DNA from: Bathymodiolus brooksi
Taxonomy: Eukaryota; Mollusca; Bivalvia; Mytilida; Modiolidae
Direction of reading: 5' to 3'
Assembly: GCA_963680875.1 (NCBI GenBank)
Contig: OY804575.1
Location: forward strand, 32,888,494-32,952,493
Length of the DNA stretch: 64,000 nucleotides
Shown one piece after another: positions 22,366 to 35,000 of the stretch (position 1 is the stretch's first letter; the number at the start of each line of letters is the position of its first letter). A program made the position numbers and the translations under genes. Below the pieces are notes generated by a model, which was given only the letters and a program-made list of their open reading frames with translations, made no database searches and was not told the DNA's origin.

Positions 22366-24410
22366 CTTCCTTAGCAACCTAGTTTCATTTTCATTGCACA
22401 ATGTCTTTGTATTGCTTTCAATATTATCTGAACTACGATTTCTCAGAAAATCTTTTAAAAAGGACCAAAGAGGTCCCTTTATCACAGACAATCTCAGAGA
22501 ATATACACAAACTAAGGAAAGTTATTAAATCGGACGAACGAATAACATTAAAAACAAATATAGAAATGCGAAACTCTACATGTTTCTGAAGCTCATACAA
22601 AGCATATTTTTTTTTAAATAAAAATATTTTATAAAACACTCCCTGCACTAATTTTTAAGCAGTTTTTAAGTTATAATGTGTTTGTATGTTTATATTGAAT
22701 GCTTATCTAATATATAAATCGGTCACCAATAACAGCGCAAAATATGAACGGGTATGATATTCGTATAGGGGAAAATTTCTAATGCATGTCAATTAAAATG
22801 ATCTATAATAATTATCATTACTTGGAGTTATTCGTCATCATCCACGCGTGGTTACTTTTTTTTGGTAGAAGTATTTGTTTATGGGAGTGCATCTGGAGTT
22901 TTAAGAAAACCTATATATATATATATATATATCCATGCTGGACAAATCATTTCATCGGTTGTGTTTCAGCAAAATATTTACATTCACATCGTGTTTCTTT
23001 CACGTCCGTTTTACGAACCTACCCCCCCCCCCCCCCCCCCCCCCTAAAATTAAGCGCCGATTCTTTACTATTAAAGGAATAGTTACTTACCAATTAAATG
23101 TAAGTTGTTTTTATTAATTTTAATATTAGCACCTGGTAGTTTCTAATTAGTTCTACATATTAACAGGAAGGCAGTGGCTCTGTATACAACTGAAAGTTTT
23201 GTTTTAATAGCCATCAACATCGTACAATTTTCTAAGCTCTACTATAAAGTGCTAAAAATAGCTTAAAATAGTTTTGACAATGAATTGTTTTTATGTAACA
23301 TGCCATCTTTATTAGAATTCAAATCATGGGTACCATAATGATAATCTGCTTGTTGTCTAATCATTAAAAAATTTAATAAAACTTTACAGGAATATGTTTA
23401 GTATATTTTTTGTATTAAGCATTATTAATGAGTTTGATTTAGTAACGATTTCGTAAATACATATATAACTATTTTGACAAATTTAAAGTAAATTACACGA
23501 TATTCTATGATTTAACACTATTTTTCTGAGATAACCCAAATTAAGATGTGTTTATCATAGATTAATCATAAAGACGAAACAATATCCCTGTTATAGAATA
23601 AGAATAAGAATAAGAATACTTTGTTGACCAATTAAGGACCCACAAGGGGCATCGCAATTACAATGATTGACAATATGGAATACATACATGAAATGTACAT
23701 AATAACAACAAGGAAATATTGATAATGTCATATAAGCCACCAATGCAATTTGTTTGAATAATATAGTTTTATTTCCAGTGAAATAAACTTTTAACAATAT
23801 ATTAATATAACAGAAGAATATACGCATGCCTTACCAGTGTCCGATTATCATCGAAGTTGCCAGAAATTAACCAATTATAATACAAATATAAAAGCTATAT
23901 CGAAACGATATTATTGCATCCAGAAATTTCCAGTCATGTAGTGGCTGTTCAAACAAAACTTTGTAAGCGGAGTCGATGTCTAGAAGAAAATCCCGTATTC
24001 GTGTTGTTTTTAAAAAAAAATGTAAAGGAAAAGAAGAATTCACCCCATGTTGTCAAGTATAGTCTTTTCGATTGTCGACCGTTCCCTATTTTGAAATCTA
24101 AATTTAAAAGAATTATCCTGATTTGTTTTTTTTGTCATATGGTAATACGTGTTGATATGTTGCATTGAAAAGGTAGATGTACGGAATATATCGTTCTAGA
24201 CTCTGTTATTAGTCATGCCAAAAAGGAGTAAACAACAATGTCATTTGTAGCGTCTGTTTGTATTAAACCATATTTATTTCAATAAACATTTATCAATATG
24301 TGTAATAAGGTTTGTCATACTGTCACAGAAAATGCGCTAACGGTGAATTGCTCTCTTATTTTTAAACCGAAGCGCCAATGCATCGTCCATTTCTATTTTT
24401 TCACTTACGA
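22366..24410. other. No gene seen; simple repeats
   Basis: It contains a (TA)n run at 22912-22932 and an uninterrupted poly-C tract of about 22 bases at 23023-23044. No exon with plausible splice sites and recognisable protein was found. Confidence 0.5.
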
Positions 24411-24412
24411 TA

Positions 24413-24797
24413 TGGCCAAAAAAAAGTACGTGTGTTTACGGTCCCCCGACCGACCCTAATTTTTGCTAGCGACCCTATCAATTTTTACACAGAATTCGGA
24501 TAACCATTTTTGTTGTTTAATCAGCAGCAATGTTTTATTTATTCAAACGCTAGCTTTTTGTCGAAATTGAGAGCAAAGAAGGTAGAAAAACTGCTTAACT
24601 CTCATAAAACAGCTTCAAAACAAATAACGGCTTACCGGAAATTTCGAAAATGAAATACCGGAATCGGATTAAGGAACCGGGAACGACTATTTCCGGTTTT
24701 GCCGATAGTTAAAAAAAAAAAAAAAAATTAATGCTGGCCGACCCCTAGATTTTTTTGACATGTGACAGTAAATACACAGATATTATTTGTTTTGGCC
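24413..24797. mobile_element. Small TA-flanked MITE
   Basis: The left end TGGCCAAAAAAAAG and right end (minus strand) GGCCAAAACAAAT, with shared inner TGTGTTTAC.GTC, form inverted repeats of about 30 bp with mismatches. Both ends are bordered by TA (24411-24412, 24798-24799), as for Tc1/mariner-type MITEs. It has no coding capacity. Confidence 0.6.
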
Positions 24798-24967
24798 TAA
24801 AAGATAAGACAAATATTACACTTACGACTGGGTATTTTACATGTAAAGTCAGGACAGTTTTCACACTTTAAAGATTATCGTAAGTATTTTTGTGAAACTC
24901 TTTTTAATCTTAGTTTACACTTACGACAATTTTTTATCGTAAGAATTTTTGTGAAAAGGACTGCTTG

Positions 24968-25509
24968 TTTCTATTTTTAAGTATATTGACGCTATGTTTC
25001 TATTTTTACGTATATTGACGTATATATATAATTCAAAAATTTCAATTCTTATAAAAGTTCATAAAATATAAAAATTTTCAAAATTCTGACGTTAATTTTT
25101 TTTTTAAAGTTCAAAATTTGAAAATTTCAAAAATTGCAAAAAAAAACAAAAATTGCAAAAAAAAAATCAAAAATTTCCAAAAAATTAAATTTTCATATGA
25201 TTTCAAAATTTTCAAAAGATTTCAAATTAAAAAAAAAATCAAAAAAGTTTTCATAAAATTTCAACATTTTAATATTTAAATAATAATATTGAAAAACATG
25301 TGTAATATAAAAATTAAGGACTTTTAACTCTGTCAATATGCTATATATTTGACCTGTTAGAAACAGGTCCATGTATAACATATTGACCTCGTAAAAAGTC
25401 TATAGATGATAAGTTTTAACCCATCATAAAAAGATATTTAAAAGTAGTAAAATTTCATTTTTTATCTTAACCAACATGATAGATATATGTTTATTCTCCT
25501 AATTACAGC
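24968..25509. other. Low-complexity AT-rich stretch
   Basis: Dense AAAATTTCAAAA-type motifs (25030-25290) give low-complexity sequence. No gene is supported. Confidence 0.6.
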
Positions 25510-26112
25510 TGTAGTAAATGCACCCTTTTCGATTTGAAAAAATGGTATCCTAATTCGTAAAAAAAAAGTGAGGAAAACATTTGTAGACAATGTTCATGTT
25601 TTTTTCATGGTACTTGCGGATTTTTTTCAGGTATCGGCAACGCAAATCTACGATGTCATATCGTTCGATAATAACTTTCCTACGACCTTGGGAACGTTTC
25701 CATTTGAAGCCAAGTTATTTTACAATGTTGCGCAATAGTGAAACACTTCCATCAAATTTAATGTCTTTTTTAAACTCTCGTGCAATTTCGCAATAGTTGG
25801 TAACTGACGATGTACAGTATAAAATTCATGAATTTTATTTCTAATAGCGAATCTATCAAAGTCATCTACCGGCTTCAGTGGTTCACGATTTCTCGTCTTA
25901 GGCGGTGACAGTAGCGCCCCAGTGTCAGATTTTTCTTTTCTTATTCTACGGATCGATCTTACACTGATAGAAGTTGCGTCAATAGTTTTCTGGATATAAG
26001 CGTTTACTGGCATTGTTGATGGAACTGAAGCTTGTTGCTCAAAATATTTCGAAACGTTATAGACAATATCTTTAGATTGCTAATTTAGGATTTTTTTCCG
26101 TTTCTCAGACAT
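25510..26112 (-). pseudogene. IS630/Tc1-like transposase N-terminal fragment, degenerate
   Basis: The minus strand starts ATGTCTGAGAAACGG at 26112. The frame shows a helix-turn-helix region (TSISVRSIRRIRKEK), SPPKTRNREPLKPVDDFDRF, AIRNKIHEFYTVHRQLPT, then after a frameshift near 25760 KDIKFDGSVSLLRN, LGFKWKRSQGRRKVIIERYD and YLKKIRKYHEKNMNIVYKCF. This layout is that of a widespread invertebrate DDE transposase family (HTH, then '..W.KC..NRKVLIER.DI' and '..Y.DET'). The catalytic D-E-T has become KCF, and stops at about 26079, 25723 and 25543 kill it. No terminal repeats were identified. Confidence 0.65.
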
Positions 26113-26556
26113 GTTGCCAAAGCAAAATCGATATCAAAAATGATTTGAAAGATATTCGCGCCAATATCATTCGAAAAGGAGCGCGCAAATATCGTGCTTT
26201 ATAGGTATTTCTAAGGGGTATTTTTAATATTTTAAGCTTCTTTTTTAAAGCAAAAAAATGCTTGTATAATTCTTTTTTATAAAAAGGTAAGTATTTATAA
26301 ATTTTTCTGGGAAAATGAAAACAGTAAATTCAGATTGTACGATACAATAATGCATGTTTCCCTGTCATCACCTTAAGCATATTTATATACTCCATGCACA
26401 TTTGTCAGTTTATATTACACGGCTGGTAATCGGCACAAGCAGAACAGTTGGTTCTGCAAATAAATTCGTGAGGATAACTTCCGGTTTTGGTGGAGGAGAG
26501 TTCACGAAGACGCTTCGCAAGGTATGTACATGTCAAAAATTGAAATTTTCTTTTGT

Positions 26557-28327
26557 ACTGCTCGAATATTGCAAAATCAGAGAATGCTATGTTGTGGCGA
26601 ATGCTTTCACGATTAGAAACATGTATAGTTTATTCTTGTATATGAAGTGTAACTCTCGTAAAATCAATCGTCCCACGAAAACATGACGAAAATTGTGACA
26701 CTCTTACATTTATAAGTTGTTCTTGACAAAGATGCAAGTTAAATTTTCAATATTTTTTCATCATGGGAGTCTAAATGTAATCGGGGATAAATTCCGATTC
26801 GTCAGAAGTAAATTGAAGTCTAGATAAATCTACAAACTGCTAATTTTCTCATTTTCCTGCTTGAGGAGATCGGTCCTGATAGAGCACATTGCGAATGCAT
26901 GAGGAGATTTGCTAGTTTTGTTAATTGTTTTCTGCAAAATTGATAAATTAACACTTTTAAACACAAAACTGATACATACTCTAATCAAAATAAACTATTC
27001 TCTGTCCACTTTCAGGAGATGTCAGGATTCAAGGGAAAGAGGAAAAGGGGACTGACATTGACTCTTTACAAAAAACAATTTCGATAAAGATTGCCTGTAT
27101 CACCGCCCAGGAAACGAACAAAAACAAGTAGCAGTACACCAACTTTAAAATCCCCATCAATCAGGACACCAAGTTTATTAAAAAAATCTCTTTCAATTTC
27201 AAAATATGTATAACCTTTCAAACGGGTTTCCACATCTATTCGGCGCAACCTTTTTACTAAAGATGATGGAAACTTCACCGCAGATCTACACAAGTTATAA
27301 TATTACATGATTTCAGCACATACATAGGTCTAACGTAAATAAACATTCACTTAGTGCTAGTAGTCATGAATAATTTAAACACAATATGTCAATTAAACTG
27401 TGGACATATCCTTAAAATCGGTAAAGCGCTTTACATCTTGTAACCACTACTAACAGAGTTTTTTTTTATTTACAAGTGTGTACACATATCACACTACATA
27501 ATAGAAAAACAAACCACAAATTAATATTTTCAACTGTATGATATTTAATTTAGAGTGTATCATTTGTATTAGAAATTATAAAGATATGATTCACATTAAG
27601 TTTAATTATTCTTGATTATAAAATTATCTTACAGTGCATTTTCAATTTTTTCCAATGTAAGGGAAGTTAATCTTGTGTATCCAATACACATTGGAAGTTG
27701 TCACAAACAACAAATGATCAATAATGACATGTTAAATTTGTCACCAACAACAAATGATCAATAATGACAAGTTAAATCATGGGAAACCGCAGTTACAATT
27801 ATGAATTGATTCCTTAAATGAAATGTTTCTTTCTAGGTGGACAGCCCATGAACAATGAAATATTACTTTTATACTTTTAAAAACCCGACGGGAAGAAGGG
27901 CATCAGTTCGTGAATTTAAAATGCACATTTTGTGATTATACAGTGGTTTACATGTGTCGTACCAAAACTAGCAAATCTCCTCATGCATTCGCAATGTGCT
28001 CTATCAGGACCGATCTCCTCAAGCAGGAAAACGAGAAAATTGACAGTTTGTAGATTTATCTAGACTTCAATTTACTTCTGACGAATCGGAATTTATCCCC
28101 GATTACATTTAGACTCCCATGATGAAAAAATATTGAAAATTTAACTTGCATCTTTGTCAAGAACAACTTATAAATGTAAGAGTGTCACAATTTTCGTCAT
28201 GTTTTTCGTGGGACGATTGATTTAGCGAGAATTACACTTCATATACAAGAATAAACTATACATGTTTCTAATCGTGAAAGCATTCGCCACAACATAGCAT
28301 TCTCTGATTTTGCAATTTTCGAGCAGT
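26557..28327. mobile_element. Long-inverted-repeat (foldback/MULE-like) element, 1.77 kb
   Basis: Arms 26557-26920 and 27964-28327 are inverted copies of about 360 bp at high identity. The outer ends read ACTGCTCGAATATTGC and ACTGCTCGAAAATTGC, the inner ends GATTTGCTAGTTTTG. The 1-kb centre holds a plus-strand segment (about 27017-27295) that follows a TTTCAG and translates as basic, Ser/Pro/Thr-rich peptide (SPPRKRTKTSSSTPTL, SIRTPSLLKKSL) with two stops. No target duplication was found, possibly because a GT-rich repeat abuts the right end. Confidence 0.7.
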
Positions 28328-28440
28328 GTGGGTGGGTGTGGGTGTGGGTGTGTGTGGGTGTGTGGGTGGGGGGGAGGGGTGGGGGGTGCGTGGGTGCGTG
28401 CGTGCGTGCGTTTGGGTGGGTGGGCGGGAGTGCGGGCGTG
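28327..28440. repeat. G/T-rich simple repeat
   Basis: (GTGGGTGT)n and (GTGC)n runs directly at the right end of the long-inverted-repeat element. Open frames through it (MWVGVGVGV...) are artefacts of base composition. Confidence 0.85.
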
Positions 28441-28955
28441 CATGTTCATACCCATATTTACCACAAAGTTCTCTTACTAATTATTATTTTTGGGACCCAT
28501 TTCATAATGGTTTCTAACCGAACAGATATACCCAAGAAGGACTCATTATTAGCTTTCATTATTAAAAGAGAGTTGAAACATTGATGGTCAACAATTCCAT
28601 CAATATCAACAAAGCTAGCAGCATCTTCTCAACTCAACCCATTGAACATAAGAAAGACCACGATATGACGCTGGAATCCAGTTTAATTTTTAAAATATAA
28701 AACTGATTATCAGTTTAAGAGATAACAATAATGCCAAATGTGTTTTAAAATCTAGAATCGGTTTTGCTTCGCAACATGTTTGTGACTGTCCGAAGTCAGG
28801 GTCTGGATTGTTCCATCCGCAAATGCCGTTGTCTTATTTATTTTCAATGAATTGAGGCGAGAGGTAATTGTTTGGTTTCTTGATATTGGTGAAATTGTTG
28901 TTCAACATTTTTTTATCTTTCCATTCATAATTATGTTCGTTTTTTTATTTTCAGA

Positions 28956-29063
28956 ATGGATAAAAAAGATCTCTTTGAGAAAGTAAAACCTTTAGTTGAA
29001 CACAATTTAACCGCAGAACAAAAGGCTAAATTATATGATGATTGGGGCGCTACATACGAAGAG
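28956..29063 (+). CDS. Methyltransferase coding exon 1
   Basis: 36 codons. The acceptor TTTTCAG lies one base before the ATG and the donor GAG/GTTTGA lies after it. It contains the YD.W...YE signature that opens this family's fold. Confidence 0.9.
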
Positions 29064-32000
29064 GTTTGATATATTACTATTAGATCATTTATAAATCTCA
29101 TATAAAAGGAAGCAAAAGTTGGCACAACAAATATTTAGAAACCTTTAAAAGTATGATAAATGTTAATTTTACTCAGGGAAGTATCCCATGTCCACAAATT
29201 GTCCGTGGGATTTTTGCTTGAACAAAATTGTATTCGATTGTTGTAATTTCATGGACACTCCGAATAGCTTAAAGAGAATTGCCACTCATGTTCTTTTTTA
29301 ACATTACTGAATTCAGAACCCAGGAGGCACATATTCTTTGCCATAACATAAAGGAAGATTTATCATGAGTGGTATATCAACAATTTAGTAAGGGCCCGGG
29401 TGGCTCAATGAGTTAGATAGTTGGATTACCTAACAACTGATACAAGCCTATCACCAATACGGCGTGGGTTCGCGCCCGGCTATGTAAATTACAAAAAGGG
29501 TGCACTCGATTCTCAGCCGCAAGTGACAAAGTTTACCAGTTGCTTGCCCATAGTAGGTGGTTCTCTCCGGCTGCTCCGACTGTTTCCACCACTAAAACTG
29601 GTCGCCATGATATAGCTGAAATATTACTGAAAGTGGCGTTAAATACAATAAATCGAAATCAATCAATCAAAAGTTAGTATTATTGTATAACTTTGCCAAA
29701 GTGTCTTTACCTAATATTTATCCGTGTTGCATTAGCGAATAAAAACACTACAAAGCATAGTCAAAGTGGTGTTTAAAACTTTAAATACGAAAAGCGTAAC
29801 TAATTAAACAACATTATTAAGAAAAAACTAGTAGAACGTGCTAAAGTGGGTCACCGGTCACTGTGAGTAGCATGTGTTGAAAAAACTGTTGATACTCATA
29901 AAATATTGATAAATGCAATAACATTTTATGCTTGTCTTCAAGAAATATGATAGACAAAACCATGTGTGAAGTTTTATGACGAAATATCTCTGATTTCTAT
30001 GTAAATTTACGAGTTGAAGTGGGGAAACACCCACAGGTAATTTTAACGATGTATTTTTATCTTGGACAAGAATAATGAGCCTCTCTTTATTCATTAAATA
30101 CAAGACAAGGGTCATCCTGGCTTCTGTTTCTTCATTAAATACAAGACAAGGGTCATTTTGGCCTCTCTTTATTCATTAAATGCAAGATAAGTGTCATCGT
30201 GGCTTCTGTTTATTCATTAATTACAAGATAAGGGTCTTCCTGGCTTCTGTTTCTTCATTAAATACAAGATAAGGGTCATTTTGGCCTCTCTTTATTCATT
30301 AAATACAAGACAAGGGTCATTTTGGCCTCTCTTTATTCATTAAATACAAGACAAGGGTCATTTTGGCTTCTCTTTATTCATTAAATACAAGATAAGGGTC
30401 ATCCTGGCCTCTCTTTATTCATTAAATACAAGACAAGGGTCATTTTGGCCTCTCTTTATTCATTAAATACAAGACAAGGGTCATTTTGGCTTCTCTTTAT
30501 TCATTAAATACAAGACAAGGGTCATTTTGGCCTCTCTTTATTCATTAAATACAAGATAAGGGTCATCCTGGCCTCTCTTTATTCATTAAATACAAGATAA
30601 GGGTCATCCTGGCTTCTGTTTCTTCATTAAATACAAGACAAGGGTTATTTTGGCCTCTCTTTATTCATTAAATGCAAGATAAGTGTCATCGTGGCTTCTG
30701 TTTATTCATTAATTACAAGATAAGGGTCTTCCTGGCTTCTGTTTCTTCATTAAATACAAGATAAGGGTCATTTTGGCCTCTCTTTATTCATTAAATACAA
30801 GACAAGGGTCATTTTGGCCTCTCTTTATTCATTAAATACAAGACAAGGGTCATTTTGGCTTCTCTTTATTCATTAAATACAAGATAAGGGTCATCCTGGC
30901 CTCTCTTTATTCATTAAATACAAGACAAGGGTCATTTTGGCCTCTCTTTATTCATTAAATACAAGACAAGGGTCATTTTGGCTTCTCTTTATTCATTAAA
31001 TACAAGACAAGGGTCATTTTGGCCTCTCTTTATTCATTAAATACAAGATAAGGGTCATCCTGGCCTCTCTTTATTCATTAAATACAAGATAAGGGTCATC
31101 CTGGCTTCTGTTTCTTCATTAAATACAAGACAAGGGTTATTTTGGCCTCTCTTTATTCATTAAATGCAAGATAAGTGTCATCGTGGCTTCTGTTTATTCA
31201 TTAATTACAAGATAAGGGTCTTCCTGGCTTCTGTTTCTTCATTAAATACAAGATAAGGGTCATTTTGGCCTCTCTTTATTCATTAAATACAAGACAAGGG
31301 TCATTTTGGCCTCTCTTTAGTCATTAAATACAAGATAAGGGTCATCCTGGCATCTGTTTATTCATTAATTACAAGATAAGGGTCTTCCTGGCTTCTGTTT
31401 CTTCATTAAATACAAGGTAAGGGTCATTTTGGCCTCTCTTTATTCATTAAATACAAGACAAGGGTCATTTTGGCCTCTCTTTATTCATTAAATACAAGAT
31501 AAGGGTCATCCTGGCCTCTCTTTATTCATTAAATACAAGATAAGGGTCATCATGGCTTCTGTTTATTCATTAAATACAAGATAAGGGTCATCCTGGCTTC
31601 TGTTTATTCATTAAATACAAGATAAGGGTCATCATGGCTTCTGTTTATTCATTACATACAAGATAAGGGTCATCATGGCTTCTGTTTCTTCATTAAATAC
31701 AAGATAATGGTCATCCTGGCCTCTCTTTATTCATTAAATACAAGATAAGGGTCATTCTGGCCTCTCTTTATTCATTAAATACAAGATAAGGATCATCCTG
31801 GCTTCTGTTTATTCATTAATTACAAGATAAGGGTCATCATGGCTTCTGTTTATTCATTAAATACAAGATAATGGTCATCCTGGCTTCTGTTTCTTCATTA
31901 AATACAAGATAATGGTCATCCTGGCCTCTCTTTATTCATTAAATACACGATAAGGGTCATCATGACTTCTGTTTCTTCATTAAATACACGATAAGGGTCA

Positions 32001-35000
32001 TCCTGGCTTCTGTTTATTCATTAAATACAAGATAAGGGTCATCATGGCTTCTGTTTATTCATTAAATACAAGACAAGGGTCATCCTGGCCTCTCTTTATT
32101 CATTAAATACAAGATAAGGGTCATCCTGGCTTCTGTTTATTCATTAATTACAAGATAAGGATCATCCTGGCTTCTGTTTATTCATTAATTACAAGATAAG
32201 GGTCATCATGACTTCTGTTTATTCATTAAATACAAGACAAGGGTCATCCTGGCCTCTCTTTATTCATTAAATACACGATAAGGGTCATCCTGGCCTCTCT
32301 TTATTCATTAAATACAAGATAAGGATCATCCTGGCTTCTGTTTATTCATTAATTACAAGATAAGGGTCATCCTGGCTTCTGTTTCTTCATTAAATACAAG
32401 ATAAGGGTCATCATGACTTCTGTTTATTCATTAAATACAAGATAAGGGTCATCATGGCTTCTGTTTATTCATTAAATACAAGATAAGTGTCATCCTGGCT
32501 TCTGTTTATTCATTAAATACACGATAAGGGTCATCCTGGCTTCTGTTTCTTCATTAAATACAAGATAAGGGTCATCATGACTTCTGTTTATTCATTAAAT
32601 ACAAGATATGGGTCATCCTGGCCTCTCTTTATTCATTAAATACAAGATAAGGGTCATCGTGGCTTCTGTTTATTTATTAAATACAAGATAAGGGTCTTCC
32701 AGGCTTTTGTTTATTCATTAAATACAAGATAAGGGTCAGCATGGCTTCCGTTTATTCATTAAATACAAGGTAAAGATCATCCTGGCTTCTGTTTATTCAG
32801 TAAACTCAAGATAAGGGTCATCCTGGCTTCTGTTTATTTATCAAATACAAGATAAGGGTCATCATTACTTCTGTTTATTCATTAGATACAAGAAAAGGGT
32901 CATCATGGCTTCTGTTTATTTATTAGATACAAGATAAGGGTCATCATGGCTTCTGTTTATTCATTAAATACTAGATTATGGTCATCATGGCTTCTGTTTA
33001 TTCAGTAAACTCAAGATAAGGGTCATCATTGCTTCTGTTTATTCAGTAAACTCAAGATAAGGGTCATCATTGCTTCTGTTTATTCAGTAAACTCAAGATA
33101 AGGGTCATCCTGGCTTCTGTTTATTCATTAAATACTAGATAGGGGTCGTAATCTCTTCTGTTTATTTATTAAATACAAGATAAGGGTCATCATTGCTTCT
33201 GTTTATTCATTAAATACAAGATATGGGTTATCCTGGCCTCTCTTTATTCATTAAATACAAGATAAGGGTCATCGTGGCTTCTGTTTATTCATTAAATACA
33301 AGATAAGGGCCATCCTGGCTTCTGTTTATTCATTAAATACAAGATATGGGTCATCCTGGCTTATGTGTATTCATTAAACAGAAGATAAACGTCATCATGG
33401 CTTCTGTTTATTCATTAAACACAAGATAAGGGTCATTCTGGCTTCTGTTTATTCATTAAATACAAGAAAATGGTCATCCTGGCTTCTGTTTATTCATTAA
33501 ATACAAGATAAGGGTCATCCTGGCTTTTGTTTATTCATTAAACAGAAGATAAACGTCACCATGGCTTCTGTTTATTCATTAAACACAAGATAAGGGTCAT
33601 TCTGGCTTCTGTTTATTCATTAAATACAAGAAAAGGGTCATCATGGCTTCTGTTTATTCATTTAATACAAGAAAAGGGTCATCCTGGCTTCTGTTTATTC
33701 ATTAAAAACAAGATAAGGGTCATCATAGCTTTTGTTTATTCATTAAATACAAGATAAGGGTCATCCTGGCCGTGATCTAATCAGATTGTAGTTGGATTTA
33801 CATTTACCTATGTAGTTAGTGCCTAATACATGTACCACTAAAAATGTGAAGTCAATTTCCGTACAATATGAGGTATACTTGATACAACATAGTATGATGG
33901 AGTTTGGCAATATATTGTTGCGGGTGGTCGTTTTCGCAGGGAACTCTGGTTTTCTCCATTAAGTAAATTAGAATAGCATATTTATTGTTTGTAAAAACTA
34001 ATGCACTTTAACACCAAAGTGTCACATATATTTATACTGTTACTACAGACCATGCAAGGTGTAGAATGCAATGGACCAGAAAAGTGTGCTGAAGTAGTGT
34101 GTAAATACTTCCCGGAAGGCAGAGAACATGTTGTTGTCTTTGACGTTGGTACAGGTACTGGTCTAGCTGCTGAGGAGGTTTGTTACACATATAATATGAG
34201 ACAGGCACAACCTGTTTAAGGGCGAAGTCTATATCTAACATTTGGCTGTCTTAAAAGAGAGGCATGAGAGGCGAATGGCATCCCTCCTAAACTTGAATAA
34301 CTAGAAGAAATGTTTCCATTGTACACGTATGCCCCCGCCTAACAGGAAGTTGATGCCTAAAGGGGGGATAAAAAAATGCATGTATGTTGCAATGTCTGAA
34401 AATCGTTTTCTGAAGTTTTTACCATTTAGACTTTTTCGAGTTTCTCATAGCATGAAGTATTAAAACATGATGGGGCGACCATTTGTTTTTGAGATGGGGG
34501 CTTGAAATATTTTGACCCAGAATTAGTTGACTCTTTTGTCGAAAATTAAAATTCTGATATCAAAGTCATTTGCTCAGATTTACATATTTGTTGTCACAAT
34601 GTGAGTGTGCAATATAAAGGGTAAGAACAGGTCTAGCAGATATCAAGTAGGTCTACTGAATGTATTTTTACATGACCTAGAATCGACCTATCAAATGGGG
34701 AATGAGGGTCAAACGAAAATGCAATCATTTTAAATACAATCAAGGTTTTTCAAGCAAAGCTGCTTGCCATAAAAAGAAAAAACTTACTTGTCATCAGGGA
34801 ATTATAAAACTTGTTTTATAATTCCCTGCTGTCATGCTTGTCTTGTCAGAATCATTTCATGTTTTTGAATCGCGAATAGCATGTAGATGTAACAGATTCC
34901 CTAGCCGAAGACGAAGGCGAGCTGCTCTTTCTATTTGACACCAGCTCCCACAAAGTATTCAGAGAGGAGAATCATCCTTTCAGGAGAGATGCATGGCCTT

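Larger units (their letters stand above)
22088..24966. mobile_element. Inverted-repeat pair (MITE or composite element)
   Basis: GCAGCCCTTTTCACAAAAAATC at 22088 and, on the minus strand, AGCAGTCCTTTTCACAAAAA at 24966 face each other. Each end carries several CTTACGATAA/ATCGTAAG motifs over about 140-170 bp. No target duplication was found, so two independent MITE insertions in opposite orientation are as likely as one 2.9-kb element. The interior holds a SINE fragment, simple repeats and another MITE, with no transposase. Confidence 0.45.

Noticed and set aside
22088..24966. A single 2.9-kb DNA transposon
   Set aside because: The facing repeats lack a target duplication and a transposase; two opposite MITE insertions explain them equally well, so it is only listed as an inverted-repeat pair.
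29421..29615. 64-codon frame [16 protein letters not shown]...
   Set aside because: It lies wholly inside a tRNA-derived SINE.
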